This document shows, piece after piece, positions 50,500 to 60,727 of a stretch of 64,000 nt of DNA (positions are counted from its first letter, which is position 1; the number at the start of each line of letters is the position of its first letter). The translations under genes and the position numbers were made by a program. The notes beneath the pieces were generated by a model, which was given only the letters and a program-made list of their open reading frames with translations, ran no database searches and was not told the origin of the DNA. Location of the stretch: positions 1 through 64,000 of the forward strand of contig NZ_SULL01000021.1 in assembly GCF_009372235.1 (NCBI RefSeq), read 5' to 3'. The DNA is from Dickeya oryzae (GTDB taxonomy: Bacteria > Pseudomonadota > Gammaproteobacteria > Enterobacterales > Enterobacteriaceae).

Positions 50500-50765
50500 T
50501 ATACCCTTCATACTTCAAGTTGCAGGTGTGTTGGCTGCCCTCACTCACCCCAGTCACTTACTTGTGTAAGCTCCTGGGGATGAAATGAGAGACATCCTGT
50601 CTCTCACCGGAGGCCAGCCGTTGGCTGGTCAAATTCGTTCCCAACGAATTTGTCGCTCGATTGCCGCATTACAAGGCTCTAATGAGCCTTGCCCTAAAGG
50701 GCCAACGCGTGGCGTTGTTCAACACGCAAGCGTGTTGTCCTGTAACTCGAATTATTTTGGGTATA
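50500..50765. repeat. ERIC-like element with an internal array of seven small hairpins
   Basis: The ends are inverted repeats TATACCC.../...GGGTATA, extended by TTCAAGTTGCAG against CTGTAACTCGAA. Bases 50535-50580 carry the ERIC core (CTCACCCCAGTCACTTACTT then GTAAGCTCCTGGGGAT). Where ERIC normally closes, about 150 bp are inserted that consist of perfect short hairpins: 50587-50605, 50614-50628, 50631-50651, 50673-50690, 50691-50702, 50703-50717 and 50720-50737, with stems of 5-9 bp and loops of 2-4 bases. A 65-codon frame across it is probably not a gene. Confidence 0.8.
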
Positions 50766-50817
50766 TAGGGTTATTAAAATAACGCGGCAATGACGTTTTT
50801 TTCATTGTCAGCAGTAA

Positions 50818-50838
50818 ACCACCTCCTGATGAGGTGGT
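50818..50838. terminator. Hairpin between the ERIC-like element and paiB
   Basis: Stem ACCACCTC/GAGGTGGT with a 5-base loop about 80 bp downstream of the paiB stop. There is no strong T-run on either side, so terminator function is uncertain. Confidence 0.4.
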
Positions 50839-50915
50839 GATTGTTGTGGTCTGAGTCATGCCATGTTATCAAACCCGACCTCAAATCGGTTGAGCGAGAC
50901 AGTATTAGCACGTAC

Positions 50916-51545
50916 TTATCCTGTCTGTCGTGCGCTGACCAACGCGGCCATTGCCGGGCAACCTTGCTCACGTTGTAATCCATCAATTACGCCCTGACGG
51001 TCTGCCGGGGTTCTGTTCTGGCTCACTTTCCATTTTCCTTCCAGTGCCGTAATCGGGATTTCCAGCCCGATGATGCCGTTCAGTTGCGCGTCGATAAAAT
51101 TGGCCGGTGCATCATCCACACGCCACGGTTGTGGGCGAGCATGCTCATGGGCATCGGTCAGGGCACCGACTTGCTGCCTCAACCACTGTGCGTCGTCGAT
51201 AACCTTGGGCGTGCCACGTGCCTGAACCATGACGTAATTCCAGGTTGGTACCGCCTTACCTTGCACCTGTTTTGATGGATACCAGTCGGGCGAAATGTAG
51301 CTGTCCGGCCCCTGAAATACCACGAGAACCTGGTCGGCCGTTTTCAATGCATCCACCTGTGGGTTATTGCGCGCCAGATGGGCGTGTAAGGTACCGAAGG
51401 CACCCTCGTCGGTTAAGAGAAAAGGAATGAGGTTGGCTGACAGGCCGCTGGGGCCAGTGGTGATCAGCATCGCAAGCGGGTGGGCGCGCATCAGTGCGTG
51501 TAGTGTGGGCAGCCGTGTTTCGCGAAATACCGGTGGACAATGCAT
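50916..51545 (-). CDS. PaiB-family FMN-binding protein
   Basis: 209 residues from ATG 51545 (MHCPPVFRETRLPTLHALMR). Matches the PaiB / PF04299 pattern: HPLAMLIT, SANLIPFLL, HAHLARNNPQVDAL, FQGPDSYISPDWYPSK, PTWNYVMVQARG and IIGLEIPITALEGKWKVSQN. It has a split-barrel flavin-binding fold. In Bacillus PaiB is a regulator; elsewhere its role is unclear. It is divergent from patD, and its proximity to putrescine genes may matter because paiAB is linked to polyamine acetylation in Bacillus. Confidence 0.87.
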   Translation of the reverse strand: MHCPPVFRETRLPTLHALMRAHPLAMLITTGPSGLSANLIPFLLTDEGAFGTLHAHLARNNPQVDALKTADQVLVVFQGPDSYISPDWYPSKQVQGKAVPTWNYVMVQARGTPKVIDDAQWLRQQVGALTDAHEHARPQPWRVDDAPANFIDAQLNGIIGLEIPITALEGKWKVSQNRTPADRQGVIDGLQREQGCPAMAALVSARQTG

Positions 51546-51892
51546 GGTGATGATTCCTTCTGTCGTGGATCGGTAGCGGGTAATGTCATGTATGTCGGCT
51601 ATTTTGTGATGAAATGGACTGCAATGAAGGGCCACTTATGCATCATTTTGTCAGTGATATGTGATGTCAGTAATCCCTTTGCTGGTCGATATCGGTTCCC
51701 GCTCATTCTCCTTTTGGTGGTAGCTCAGCTACGCTTTAACGATAGCGAATACATGCGTTTTCACACATTGATTCACGATGAGGTGCGCGATGACGAACCC
51801 GTGCAGGGTGAACAAGTCGAGAAGATGGCAGGTATTTTGCTAGATGATTGCCATAGGGTACGTCTATAGCTATCGCTTCAGGGGAGCAGGGT

Positions 51893-53329
51893 ATGCACGA
51901 CAATTTGCTGATTGACATGTTGATTGACGGAAAACGGGTGCTGGGCAATGGAGCGCCTTACACGGTGCACAACCCAGCCACGGGAGAGGCCATCATCACG
52001 ATGGCGCAGGCGGATCTGGCGCAGGTGGATGCGGCCGTGATGGCGGCGGAGGCGGCGTTTGCCCACTGGGGGCAGACAACGCCCAAAACACGCGCCACGC
52101 TGCTGCTGAAGCTGGCGGACTGCATTGAACAGCACGGTGAAGCGCTGGCCCGACTGGAATCGCTAAACTGCGGTAAACCCTACCATGCGGTATTAAATGA
52201 CGAGATACCCGCAGTAGCGGATGTGTTTCGCTTTTTTGCCGGTGCCGCACGCTGCCTGAATGGCTCGGCGGCGGGCGAATATCTGGAAGGGCATACCTCG
52301 ATGATCCGTCGTGATCCGGTGGGCGTCGTCGCCTCCATTGCTCCCTGGAATTATCCGTTGATGATGGCTGCCTGGAAGCTGGCTCCGGCGCTGGCGGCCG
52401 GTAACTGTGTGGTGCTGAAACCCGCCGAGCAAACGCCGCTGACGGCATTGTATTTGGCCAGCCTGTTGGCTGACCTGTTCCCGCCGGGCGTCGTCAATAT
52501 CCTGTTCGGGCAGGGACGGGAAATCGGCGATGCGCTGACCGGCCATGAGCGGGTGCGCATGGTGTCACTGACCGGCTCTATTGCCACCGGTTCGCATATT
52601 ATTGGCAACGCGGCGGCCAGTGTAAAACGTACCCACATGGAACTGGGCGGCAAGGCACCGGTTATCGTGTTCGACGATGCGGATCTGGAGCAGGTGACAG
52701 ACGGTATTCGTAGTTTTGGCTTCTATAATGCCGGGCAGGATTGCACCGCGGCCTGCCGTCTCTACGTGCAACGCCCCATCTATGACCAACTGGTGGAAAA
52801 GCTCGGTAAGGCGGTTGCTTCGCTCAAAATCGGCACGCCCGACGACCCGACAACAGAGCTGGGGCCGCTGATCACGGCAGAGCAACTGGAACGGGTGGCT
52901 GGGTTTGTCGAGCGAGCCCGCGCACAACCTCACATCCGGCTTATCACCGGGGGAGAACGGGTGCCCGGTGGGGGGTACTATTTCCAACCCACCGTACTGG
53001 CTGATGCCCGGCAGGAAGACGAGATAGTCCAGCGTGAAGTCTTTGGTCCGGTGATATCCATTACGCCGTTTGATGATGAAGCACAAGTGGTGGCGTGGGC
53101 CAACGACTCCCGCTATGGGCTGGCGTCTTCGGTATGGACGCGGGATATCGGCCGTGCGCATCGCGTTGCCGCCTGTCTGGAATACGGCTGTACCTGGGTT
53201 AACACCCACTTCATGCTGGTCAGCGAGATGCCGCACGGCGGGCAGAAACTCTCTGGTTACGGTAAGGATATGTCGGTCTATGGTCTGGAGGATTACACCA
53301 TCGTGCGGCATGTGATGATCCGCCATTAA
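51893..53329 (+). CDS. patD: Gamma-aminobutyraldehyde dehydrogenase PatD
   Basis: 478 residues, against 474 in E. coli PatD/YdcW. It is an NAD-dependent aldehyde dehydrogenase with catalytic Cys in [11 protein letters not shown], general base Glu in MELGGKAPV and [12 protein letters not shown] near residue 147. It oxidises 4-aminobutanal to GABA, the second step of the putrescine transaminase route. patA follows after 278 bp with its own leader, so the two steps are adjacent but separated by a terminator. Confidence 0.9.
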   Translation: MHDNLLIDMLIDGKRVLGNGAPYTVHNPATGEAIITMAQADLAQVDAAVMAAEAAFAHWGQTTPKTRATLLLKLADCIEQHGEALARLESLNCGKPYHAVLNDEIPAVADVFRFFAGAARCLNGSAAGEYLEGHTSMIRRDPVGVVASIAPWNYPLMMAAWKLAPALAAGNCVVLKPAEQTPLTALYLASLLADLFPPGVVNILFGQGREIGDALTGHERVRMVSLTGSIATGSHIIGNAAASVKRTHMELGGKAPVIVFDDADLEQVTDGIRSFGFYNAGQDCTAACRLYVQRPIYDQLVEKLGKAVASLKIGTPDDPTTELGPLITAEQLERVAGFVERARAQPHIRLITGGERVPGGGYYFQPTVLADARQEDEIVQREVFGPVISITPFDDEAQVVAWANDSRYGLASSVWTRDIGRAHRVAACLEYGCTWVNTHFMLVSEMPHGGQKLSGYGKDMSVYGLEDYTIVRHVMIRH

Positions 53330-53374
53330 CCGTAGCGCGATAACCGATGGGCGGTGAAAAATGCCCAACCGTAG

Positions 53375-53413
53375 GGCGAACTGCACATAAACGGTGCGTT
53401 CGCCTTGTTTTTT
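53375..53413 (+). terminator. Intrinsic terminator between patD and patA
   Basis: Stem GGCGAAC-t-GCAC paired with GTGC-GTTCGCC, followed by TTGTTTTTT. Confidence 0.85.
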
Positions 53414-53583
53414 GGGCGATTTTTATTCTTTATCCGATTAGCAATAGCAGAATGTGACAATAAATGAGCAGTTTTGTCTATAATCTGTTGTGAAAATAAG
53501 CAGGGGAAGGACGAAATCGTGATTTTCTGATTAGGCGGGCGGAGTGGTGCGTTATATGCATTACTTAAATTGGTATCACGTGA

Positions 53584-55026
<1,443 letters not shown>

Positions 55027-55071
55027 ACACCCACCTAGCAGCGTTCAGCCCTGTGCTGAGCCGATACGCAA

Positions 55072-55103
55072 AGCCAGTCTGATTCGTCGACTGGCTTTTT
55101 TTT
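55072..55103 (+). terminator. Intrinsic terminator of patA
   Basis: Stem AGCCAGTC/GACTGGCT with a 9-base loop and a run of eight T. Confidence 0.92.
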
Positions 55104-55438
55104 GGTGGGCGATTTAACGTTGTACGTGACAACAGGCATTTTCCCCTGGCAGGAACAGAGTGAATAAATCATTGGTTGATGGGTTGTTATTAATTCCAGG
55201 TAAGTAATTTCATTTGAAATTGATTATGTAAGATTGATTTCACACAACTCTCTCATTTTAAGATTATTATCTTTACGGTGTTATGATTCTCTCTGGCCTG
55301 ATTGCAGCCATTTTGGATTGACAGGCACAGTATGAGAAGTTATTTTTTATTCACTTTATTTGATTTTATATTCATATGACTTTATATCAATTGACATTGT
55401 GACACTCACACACTGTCACTGCGAGTGATAGGGAAACC
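55104..55438. other. AT-rich intergenic region before the second exporter gene
   Basis: 335 bp without a recognisable gene. It presumably carries the promoter of the RhtB-type exporter gene. Confidence 0.5.
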
Positions 55439-56083
55439 ATGGAACAAACCAGTTTGATTGCTTTTGCCTTTGCCGCTTTATTGCTAAACCTGAGCCCTGG
55501 CCCCTCGTTGTTTTTTGTGAGTGCACGGGGAATGAGCCAGGGGAAAGCCGCCGGAGCGGTTTCGGCATTGGGGTTAGCTTCAGGGAGTTCTATTCATGCA
55601 CTTCTGGCGGGGCTGGGGGTGACGGCGATTGTCGCTAAAAGCACTTTTATTGCTAATGCCGTCGCGTTGATTGGTGGTGGGTATATTCTCTATCTGGGAT
55701 GGGGCTCGCTTAAGGCTGCACGTTATGCCGGTGAAAATAATGCTACGCAGGCTGCGTCACCCCCTAAAAATAGCTTGATGAAACTGTATCTACAGGCGGT
55801 ATCGGTAGAGTTTCTTAACCCCAAAACGATTCTTTTTTATCTTTCAATATTACCCGGCCTGATTTTAACCGGTGGGTATACGCCCGTACAGGCGCTGCTG
55901 GTTTCACTGATTGTACCGGCGACTGCATTACCGATTGACATGATCGCCGGGTTAACCGGGGGAATGCTGGCCCGTGCGTCGCAAAATAATCGAGTGATGA
56001 GTATGGCGCTTAATTATGTATCAGGCGGCGCACTGGTATTTATTGGTGTTATTCTGCTCTATAAGAATTTTATGGCGAGCTGA
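55439..56083 (+). CDS. RhtB/LysE-family exporter
   Basis: 214 residues. LLLNLSPGPSLFFVSARG is the first-helix family signature and VEFLNPKTILFYLSILPG the central one; about six hydrophobic segments. The substrate is unknown. It is not closely related to the exporter at 12855 beyond the family motifs. It appears to be a single-gene unit. Confidence 0.87.
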   Translation: MEQTSLIAFAFAALLLNLSPGPSLFFVSARGMSQGKAAGAVSALGLASGSSIHALLAGLGVTAIVAKSTFIANAVALIGGGYILYLGWGSLKAARYAGENNATQAASPPKNSLMKLYLQAVSVEFLNPKTILFYLSILPGLILTGGYTPVQALLVSLIVPATALPIDMIAGLTGGMLARASQNNRVMSMALNYVSGGALVFIGVILLYKNFMAS

Positions 56084-56242
56084 TCGTGCTGTTATCACAC
56101 TGGAATTTTTTTTCAGATATTTGGGGGAGATTAACGTTAGGATTCACAGTAGCAGTTTTGGGCTGTGTTTGGTATAGAAAATAACAGTGGTATAGTTATG
56201 CGACTAAGTTGATAGTCAATAAAAAAGCAGGAAGTTAACAAT

Positions 56243-56782
56243 ATGAGTAGGCGTTTATGCAGGGATAACCGCACAAAAGTACGAAACATCCCTCGTCGTA
56301 TAAGGTCACTTAACCGTTGGGCTGAAACCTTTCATAACCCAGAACGCGCAGTTTTCGCTGAGGATCAACATTACTGGAATTACAAGATACCCGTAGAAAT
56401 TAATCTTATTCAAGGAAAATACAGTAAACAAGAAACTAAAGCAGCCTGCGCGCAGGCCATGATTAATGCCTGTTACAACCTGATGCTCGCCACCGCAGAT
56501 TATGATGACATCCCTCGAATAACTAGCGTAATTTGCCTCCCGGATATGTTTACAAGTGAAGTCTGTTTATTTCGCTCGGAGGAATACTTTCAAAGTTTCA
56601 TTACAGAGGGACGTTCTGAAAATGGTTCATCTATACTCATCAGAGAACGAAGCCTTGCCCAGGAGTGGGGGCTTATTCTTCCTGATGGAGTGCAGGAATT
56701 GGGCATTACATTTGATTACTATGGTGGTGACGACCCGGATGAGTGGTTTTCAGGCGAGCGCTGGTATTATGGGCAGTTATAG
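56243..56782 (+). CDS. DUF3916-family protein
   Basis: 179 residues. The pattern of an N-terminal basic RRIRSLNRWAETFHN, HYWNYKIPVE, ICLPDMFTSEVCLF, RSLAQEWGLILPDGVQELGI and an acidic Trp-rich end (DDPDEWFSGERWYYGQL) matches DUF3916. Function is unknown; such small acidic proteins often sit in accessory DNA and some resemble immunity proteins, but no partner toxin is adjacent here. It is AT-richer than the core genes and starts the accessory island. Confidence 0.65.
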   Translation: MSRRLCRDNRTKVRNIPRRIRSLNRWAETFHNPERAVFAEDQHYWNYKIPVEINLIQGKYSKQETKAACAQAMINACYNLMLATADYDDIPRITSVICLPDMFTSEVCLFRSEEYFQSFITEGRSENGSSILIRERSLAQEWGLILPDGVQELGITFDYYGGDDPDEWFSGERWYYGQL

Positions 56783-56956
56783 TGACTTTACCTGTATTTG
56801 CTCAGACCTGTGCTCTGGCAGCGTTCAGTTCCACAAACAATCAACCCTTATAGTCAGCTATTGGCACTTGGCGGACATCTTTGCGGCAAGGTTCGCTCAG
56901 AGCGAAATATAGACTTTCATACCCTGAACGTTACGCTATTAGGTGATCCAGGGTAT

Positions 56957-57098
56957 GCACTTGCTGGTTACGAATATTGAGCGAGAATCATGCGATGATC
57001 ACCGCTTTTCTTTCGAGCCAGCAAGTGCTCCACGTTCGTTAACGAATACTCAGGGCATGCAGACAAACTGCTGACTATATTTCTTTCGAAGAACGTGG
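56957..57098 (+). ncRNA. Candidate IS110 bridge RNA region
   Basis: Two long-range perfect stems lie in the 5' non-coding end: GCACTTGCTGG (56957-56967) with CCAGCAAGTGC (57018-57028), and CCACGTTC (57030-57037) with GAACGTGG (57091-57098). Two successive large-loop hairpins upstream of the transposase gene fit the known layout of bridge RNAs with a target-binding and a donor-binding loop. Transcription is not shown. Confidence 0.55.
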
Positions 57099-57133
57099 AA
57101 TGCATACCAATCCTCGATAAAAAGGAGTTGGTG

Positions 57134-58372
57134 ATGACTGCGATAAATCAGTTTACTGCTCATATTGGCCTCGACTGGGCGGATAAAAAACACGATGTAT
57201 GTGTTCAGTTTAATAATGGCGAGCGAGTCTTCCATGTCATTGAACATACGCCAGAAGCACTTGATACCTGGCTGAAAGCATTGCACAAAAAAGTGAAAGG
57301 CAGGATCGCAGTCGCCATTGAACTTAAAAAAGGCCCGGTGGTTTTCGCGCTACAAAAATACCCGTTTATTACTGTTTTTCCTGTTCATGCGTTATCGCTT
57401 GCTCGCTACAGGCAGACCTTCTGGCCCAGCGGGGCAAAAGACGACCCGCAGGATGCAGAACTGGCGCTGGAACTGATGTTACGTTATCCCAAAAAGATCA
57501 AAGCCATTGAACCCGACAAAGCGGATATTCGACTACTTCAACAGCTGGTTGAACAGCGTCGGCAACTCATTGAAGACAAACGTCGTTTTGTGAACAGGTT
57601 AATCAACACTCTCAAACAATATTATCCTCAACTTCTGGAATGGTTCTCACATCGAAGTAGCTTACTGTTGTGTGAACTGATTATGAGATGGCCCAGTCTG
57701 CAACAACTGAAACGCGCCAGGCGCGACACTATTCGCAACTTTCTTAATGCCAAAGGTGGCCGCGCAACAGTCCTTACCGAGCAACGAGTTGCGAGTATCG
57801 ACAATGCGATCCCGTTGACGACAGACCCGAGTGTTATAGAGGCTAATACTTTGATGGCAACAGCACTGGCGGCACAAATTAAAGTCGTGAGTGAAATCAT
57901 CAAAACCTATGACGAACGAATCGAAACGTTGTTTGATACATTGCCAGCTGCAGAGTTATTTAAATCACTTCCGAGCATGGGGCCGTGTATGGGCCCACGT
58001 ATGCTTGCTGCACTTGGAGATAACCGTGACCGTTTTAATAGTGCAGAAGAAATTCAAAACTACGCAGGTATCGCGCCAGTAACCGAGCGAAGCGGTCAAA
58101 AATCCTGGGTACACTGGCGATGGCAATGTGCCAAGTTCGTCCGTCAGACATTCGTGGAATGGGCTGCGAAGACGGTTAACTCATCATATTGGTCCAGACT
58201 GTATTATCAGAGCCTCAGAAAGAAGGGTAAATCTCACCAGTCTGCTATCCGGGCACTGGTGTTCAAATGGAGCCGGATAATTTATAGCTGCTGGAAGAGC
58301 AGAACCTGTTACGACGAAGCAAAATACTTACTGGCTCTGGAAGAGCGAAAATCGCCCTTACTGAAGCCATAG
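57134..58372 (+). CDS. IS110-family transposase (DEDD recombinase)
   Basis: 412 residues from ATG 57134 with AAAGGAG upstream. The N-terminal RuvC-like DEDD domain shows GLDWADKKHDVCVQF, AIELKKGPV and GAKDDPQDAELALEL. The C-terminal Transposase_20 domain shows LPSMGPCMGPRMLAALGDN, NYAGIAPVTERSGQK and the probable catalytic Ser region. The gene is intact, so the element may be active. Confidence 0.93.
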   Translation: MTAINQFTAHIGLDWADKKHDVCVQFNNGERVFHVIEHTPEALDTWLKALHKKVKGRIAVAIELKKGPVVFALQKYPFITVFPVHALSLARYRQTFWPSGAKDDPQDAELALELMLRYPKKIKAIEPDKADIRLLQQLVEQRRQLIEDKRRFVNRLINTLKQYYPQLLEWFSHRSSLLLCELIMRWPSLQQLKRARRDTIRNFLNAKGGRATVLTEQRVASIDNAIPLTTDPSVIEANTLMATALAAQIKVVSEIIKTYDERIETLFDTLPAAELFKSLPSMGPCMGPRMLAALGDNRDRFNSAEEIQNYAGIAPVTERSGQKSWVHWRWQCAKFVRQTFVEWAAKTVNSSYWSRLYYQSLRKKGKSHQSAIRALVFKWSRIIYSCWKSRTCYDEAKYLLALEERKSPLLKP

Positions 58373-58512
58373 AGAGCTTGTTGAATGTCTCAGGGCGTGA
58401 AGCGGAGGTTCGCATTCTTTATCACTGCGCATGATGAATAACTAACATTGACGCATAAATGAATAGTAGAAGCTTCTAAGATCCGGCTTGAGACCGTACT
58501 GAGTTTCCCTCT

Positions 58513-58685
58513 CTAAATAGCTGCGCCTAATACCGTACACCTACCGTTTACTGATATGTGGCATGTTGCGTAAGGGCAACACATCCGAGGCCCAATGCAG
58601 TGCGGCCAGACAGAGAAAACAGCTCCAACACCTTACCCTGCAAGGGCTGGACGAAAGTGGAGCACTATTCCGCGCAGCTATTTAG
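58513..58685. mobile_element. MITE-like element with 14-bp perfect terminal inverted repeats
   Basis: CTAAATAGCTGCGC (58513-58526) is repeated inverted as GCGCAGCTATTTAG (58672-58685); AATA two bases further in also matches on both sides. The 145-bp interior has no reading frame of note. No clear target duplication is seen. It lies between IS110 and the AbiE-type genes. Confidence 0.6.
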
Positions 58686-58844
58686 TAGATCATGAGGCGC
58701 ACTTGTTACAAGTCTGAAGCCGGTATCAATAGCGATACCTCTGATCTGCGCCCCAATCTTTACACTGGGCAAAAATCAACTGGCACAATTGGACTAAATG
58801 ATGCAGAATCAGTTCTATGATTTCGTGTTTTTGAGGTATCGAAA

Positions 58845-59504
58845 ATGCCTAAATTAATTCATAAATCACATGTCAAGGTAGGCATTAATTCTTACGTCAA
58901 TTCCTACGTCAGCCATCAACTACCTGGGCGTGTTTTCACACATGATCAACTGATTGAACGCAAGGGCATTACTGAAGATCAGCGATCTGCGACGTTGAAG
59001 GCATTAAGCCGGATGGTTGGCGAAAAAAAAATCGTTCGCGTATCTCAAGGCGTTTATTATCGCCCTAGAATGAGCCGTTTCGGCAGTTTGCCCATTGAAC
59101 CTCGAGAGCTCATCACTGCTGTTACTAAGTCAAAGAAGGTAACCATTGTTCCTGCGGGCGTTTCGGCTGTTAATGCTTTGGGGCTAGATACTCAATTACC
59201 GATGGTGCACAGCTTTTTCACTTCAGAGCGTCTTCGTGCAAAGTACAATGTTAAAAATGTAAAATTCGAATATAAAGAATCCCTTCAATATTTTGTTGAA
59301 AGATTTAATATAAAAGATGAAGAACAGCGAGCCAAAGCATTACTTTTCTGGAGCGCTTTAAGCCACATTAATAGAGATGATGCATCCTTCTACAAGGATA
59401 AACTGTATAAGAGGTTCAGGGAACTTCTTACCCCACAGACTCAAGAATCTTTCTTCAGGGCCCTTCCAGCTTCAATGAGATGGGTTAGTAAATCTCTTAT
59501 ATAG
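58845..59504 (+). CDS. AbiEi-like antitoxin (DUF6088-type)
   Basis: 219 residues. An N-terminal winged-helix-like part (GRVFTHDQLIERKGITEDQR...KALSRMVGEKKIVRVSQGVYYRP) is followed by the AbiEi C-terminal region (IVPAGVSAVNALGLDTQLP...FFTSERLRAKY). In AbiE systems this protein represses the operon and counters the toxin. The next gene starts 11 bp later and encodes the AbiEii-type partner. Confidence 0.8.
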   Translation: MPKLIHKSHVKVGINSYVNSYVSHQLPGRVFTHDQLIERKGITEDQRSATLKALSRMVGEKKIVRVSQGVYYRPRMSRFGSLPIEPRELITAVTKSKKVTIVPAGVSAVNALGLDTQLPMVHSFFTSERLRAKYNVKNVKFEYKESLQYFVERFNIKDEEQRAKALLFWSALSHINRDDASFYKDKLYKRFRELLTPQTQESFFRALPASMRWVSKSLI

Positions 59505-59514
59505 GCGTAACTGA

Positions 59515-60564
59515 TTGGCTAAATTATTTTCACTCCCTCATGAGGAATGGGGTGATGTGTTTAAAACGGCAGAGAATATCCATCCACTTGGCTACCCTGC
59601 TTATATTATAGAAAAAGACTTCTGGGTCACCCAGACGTTGCTAGTTATTTACAATGTGATTGCACCCTCTATGTCTGAAAAGTCGAACGCTCCCTTTATA
59701 TTTAAAGGAGGAACTTCGTTATCAAAATGTTTTGGCATAATAAATCGGATGTCGGAAGATATCGATCTTTCAATTGCCCTTGATTTGTTGGGCTGTAGCA
59801 GAGTAGTCAAGAAAGAGGGCGACAGTAGAAAAAGCCGTAGACGAGAGGCTGAGGCTATCGATGATATCGCTAAATCTTTTATAAGAGATGAGCTTTATCC
59901 AAAAGTAAATACTCTCTTAACAGAGATGGATGGCCGTATAAACGTTGAAATTGCTGATGATAAACCTCTTGACATATCCATATTCTATCCCAAATCCCTC
60001 ACTGAAGATGATTATGGTGGTGCTGTTCAGCCCAGAGTATTGCTGGAAACAGGGGGGCTTTCATTAAACAACCCTACGGAAATAAAAAGTATTCAGCACA
60101 TGCTTGGTGAATGTATTGAAAAACTCAAGGATGAGGATGTTGAAATTAATGTGCTCTCGTTATCACCCCAGAGAACAATGCTTGAAAAAATATTTGGGAT
60201 ACATGTTAACCTCACGCAGAATAGCCGGAGGCCCAAATATGCAAGACACCTGTATGATATAGTGATGCTTTATGAAGCTGAGCAAGGTTGGTGCAAGGAT
60301 AAAACCTTATTCTTGGATGGAGTTGATTTTTCAGATGTCCATTATAAAACTCACGAAGCGTCATGTAACTCTGCCGAGACGGGACCCATTATACTTGTAC
60401 CAGTCAATGATGAAACTCGTGAATATTACCGACGTGACTGGCTTGGTATGGCTGATATGTTTCCTAGGGGCAATTTGCCGTTCTCGTTTGATGACCTTAT
60501 TGAACGAACAAAAGTGATTGAAAACGATATTAATGAAGTTTTTTATAATCTGAAAACACAATGA
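59515..60564 (+). CDS. AbiEii-like nucleotidyltransferase toxin
   Basis: 349 residues from a TTG start. The nucleotidyltransferase motif is FIFKGGTSLSKCFG (residues 62-74) followed by SEDIDLSI (80-87), with EKDFWVTQTLL before it, all typical of PF08843. AbiEii/MenT-type enzymes add nucleotides to tRNA or bind GTP and stop growth, acting in phage defence by abortive infection. The pair forms a type IV-like toxin-antitoxin unit. The sequence is clearly AT-richer than the flanking core genes, which suggests transfer. Confidence 0.82.
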   Translation: MAKLFSLPHEEWGDVFKTAENIHPLGYPAYIIEKDFWVTQTLLVIYNVIAPSMSEKSNAPFIFKGGTSLSKCFGIINRMSEDIDLSIALDLLGCSRVVKKEGDSRKSRRREAEAIDDIAKSFIRDELYPKVNTLLTEMDGRINVEIADDKPLDISIFYPKSLTEDDYGGAVQPRVLLETGGLSLNNPTEIKSIQHMLGECIEKLKDEDVEINVLSLSPQRTMLEKIFGIHVNLTQNSRRPKYARHLYDIVMLYEAEQGWCKDKTLFLDGVDFSDVHYKTHEASCNSAETGPIILVPVNDETREYYRRDWLGMADMFPRGNLPFSFDDLIERTKVIENDINEVFYNLKTQ

Positions 60565-60640
60565 TGGCGAATTCATAATAAGTCAAACACCCTGTTTCCC
60601 GAAGACGTATCTTCATAGCCAAAGGTCGCCAAGTCCGATG

Positions 60641-60674
60641 TGAGAGAAGTGCAGAAACGTCTGCACTTCTCTCA
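60641..60674. terminator. Perfect 15-bp hairpin between convergent genes
   Basis: TGAGAGAAGTGCAGA pairs perfectly with TCTGCACTTCTCTCA across a 4-base loop. It lies between the convergent abiEii-like and nuclease-like genes. Neither side has a T-run, so it may be a barrier or a Rho-dependent end and not a classical terminator. Confidence 0.5.
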
Positions 60675-60727
60675 TGCTCACTATGTCCGTCTTGAAAATG
60701 GCTACCGGAGGCGTGGCAATTAATATG

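Larger units (their letters stand above)
56945..58400 (+). mobile_element. IS110-family insertion sequence
   Basis: Holds one transposase gene with a structured non-coding left end and a short right end. No terminal inverted repeats or target duplications are seen, as expected for IS110. CTCAGGGC occurs in the left non-coding part (57049-57056) and just after the transposase gene (58389-58396), a possible donor-guide match. Exact boundaries cannot be set from one copy. Confidence 0.8.

Noticed and set aside
50585..50782. 65-codon open frame across the ERIC-like element
   Set aside because: It runs through the repeat and its hairpins and has no family likeness; such frames arise in every copy of an intergenic repeat.
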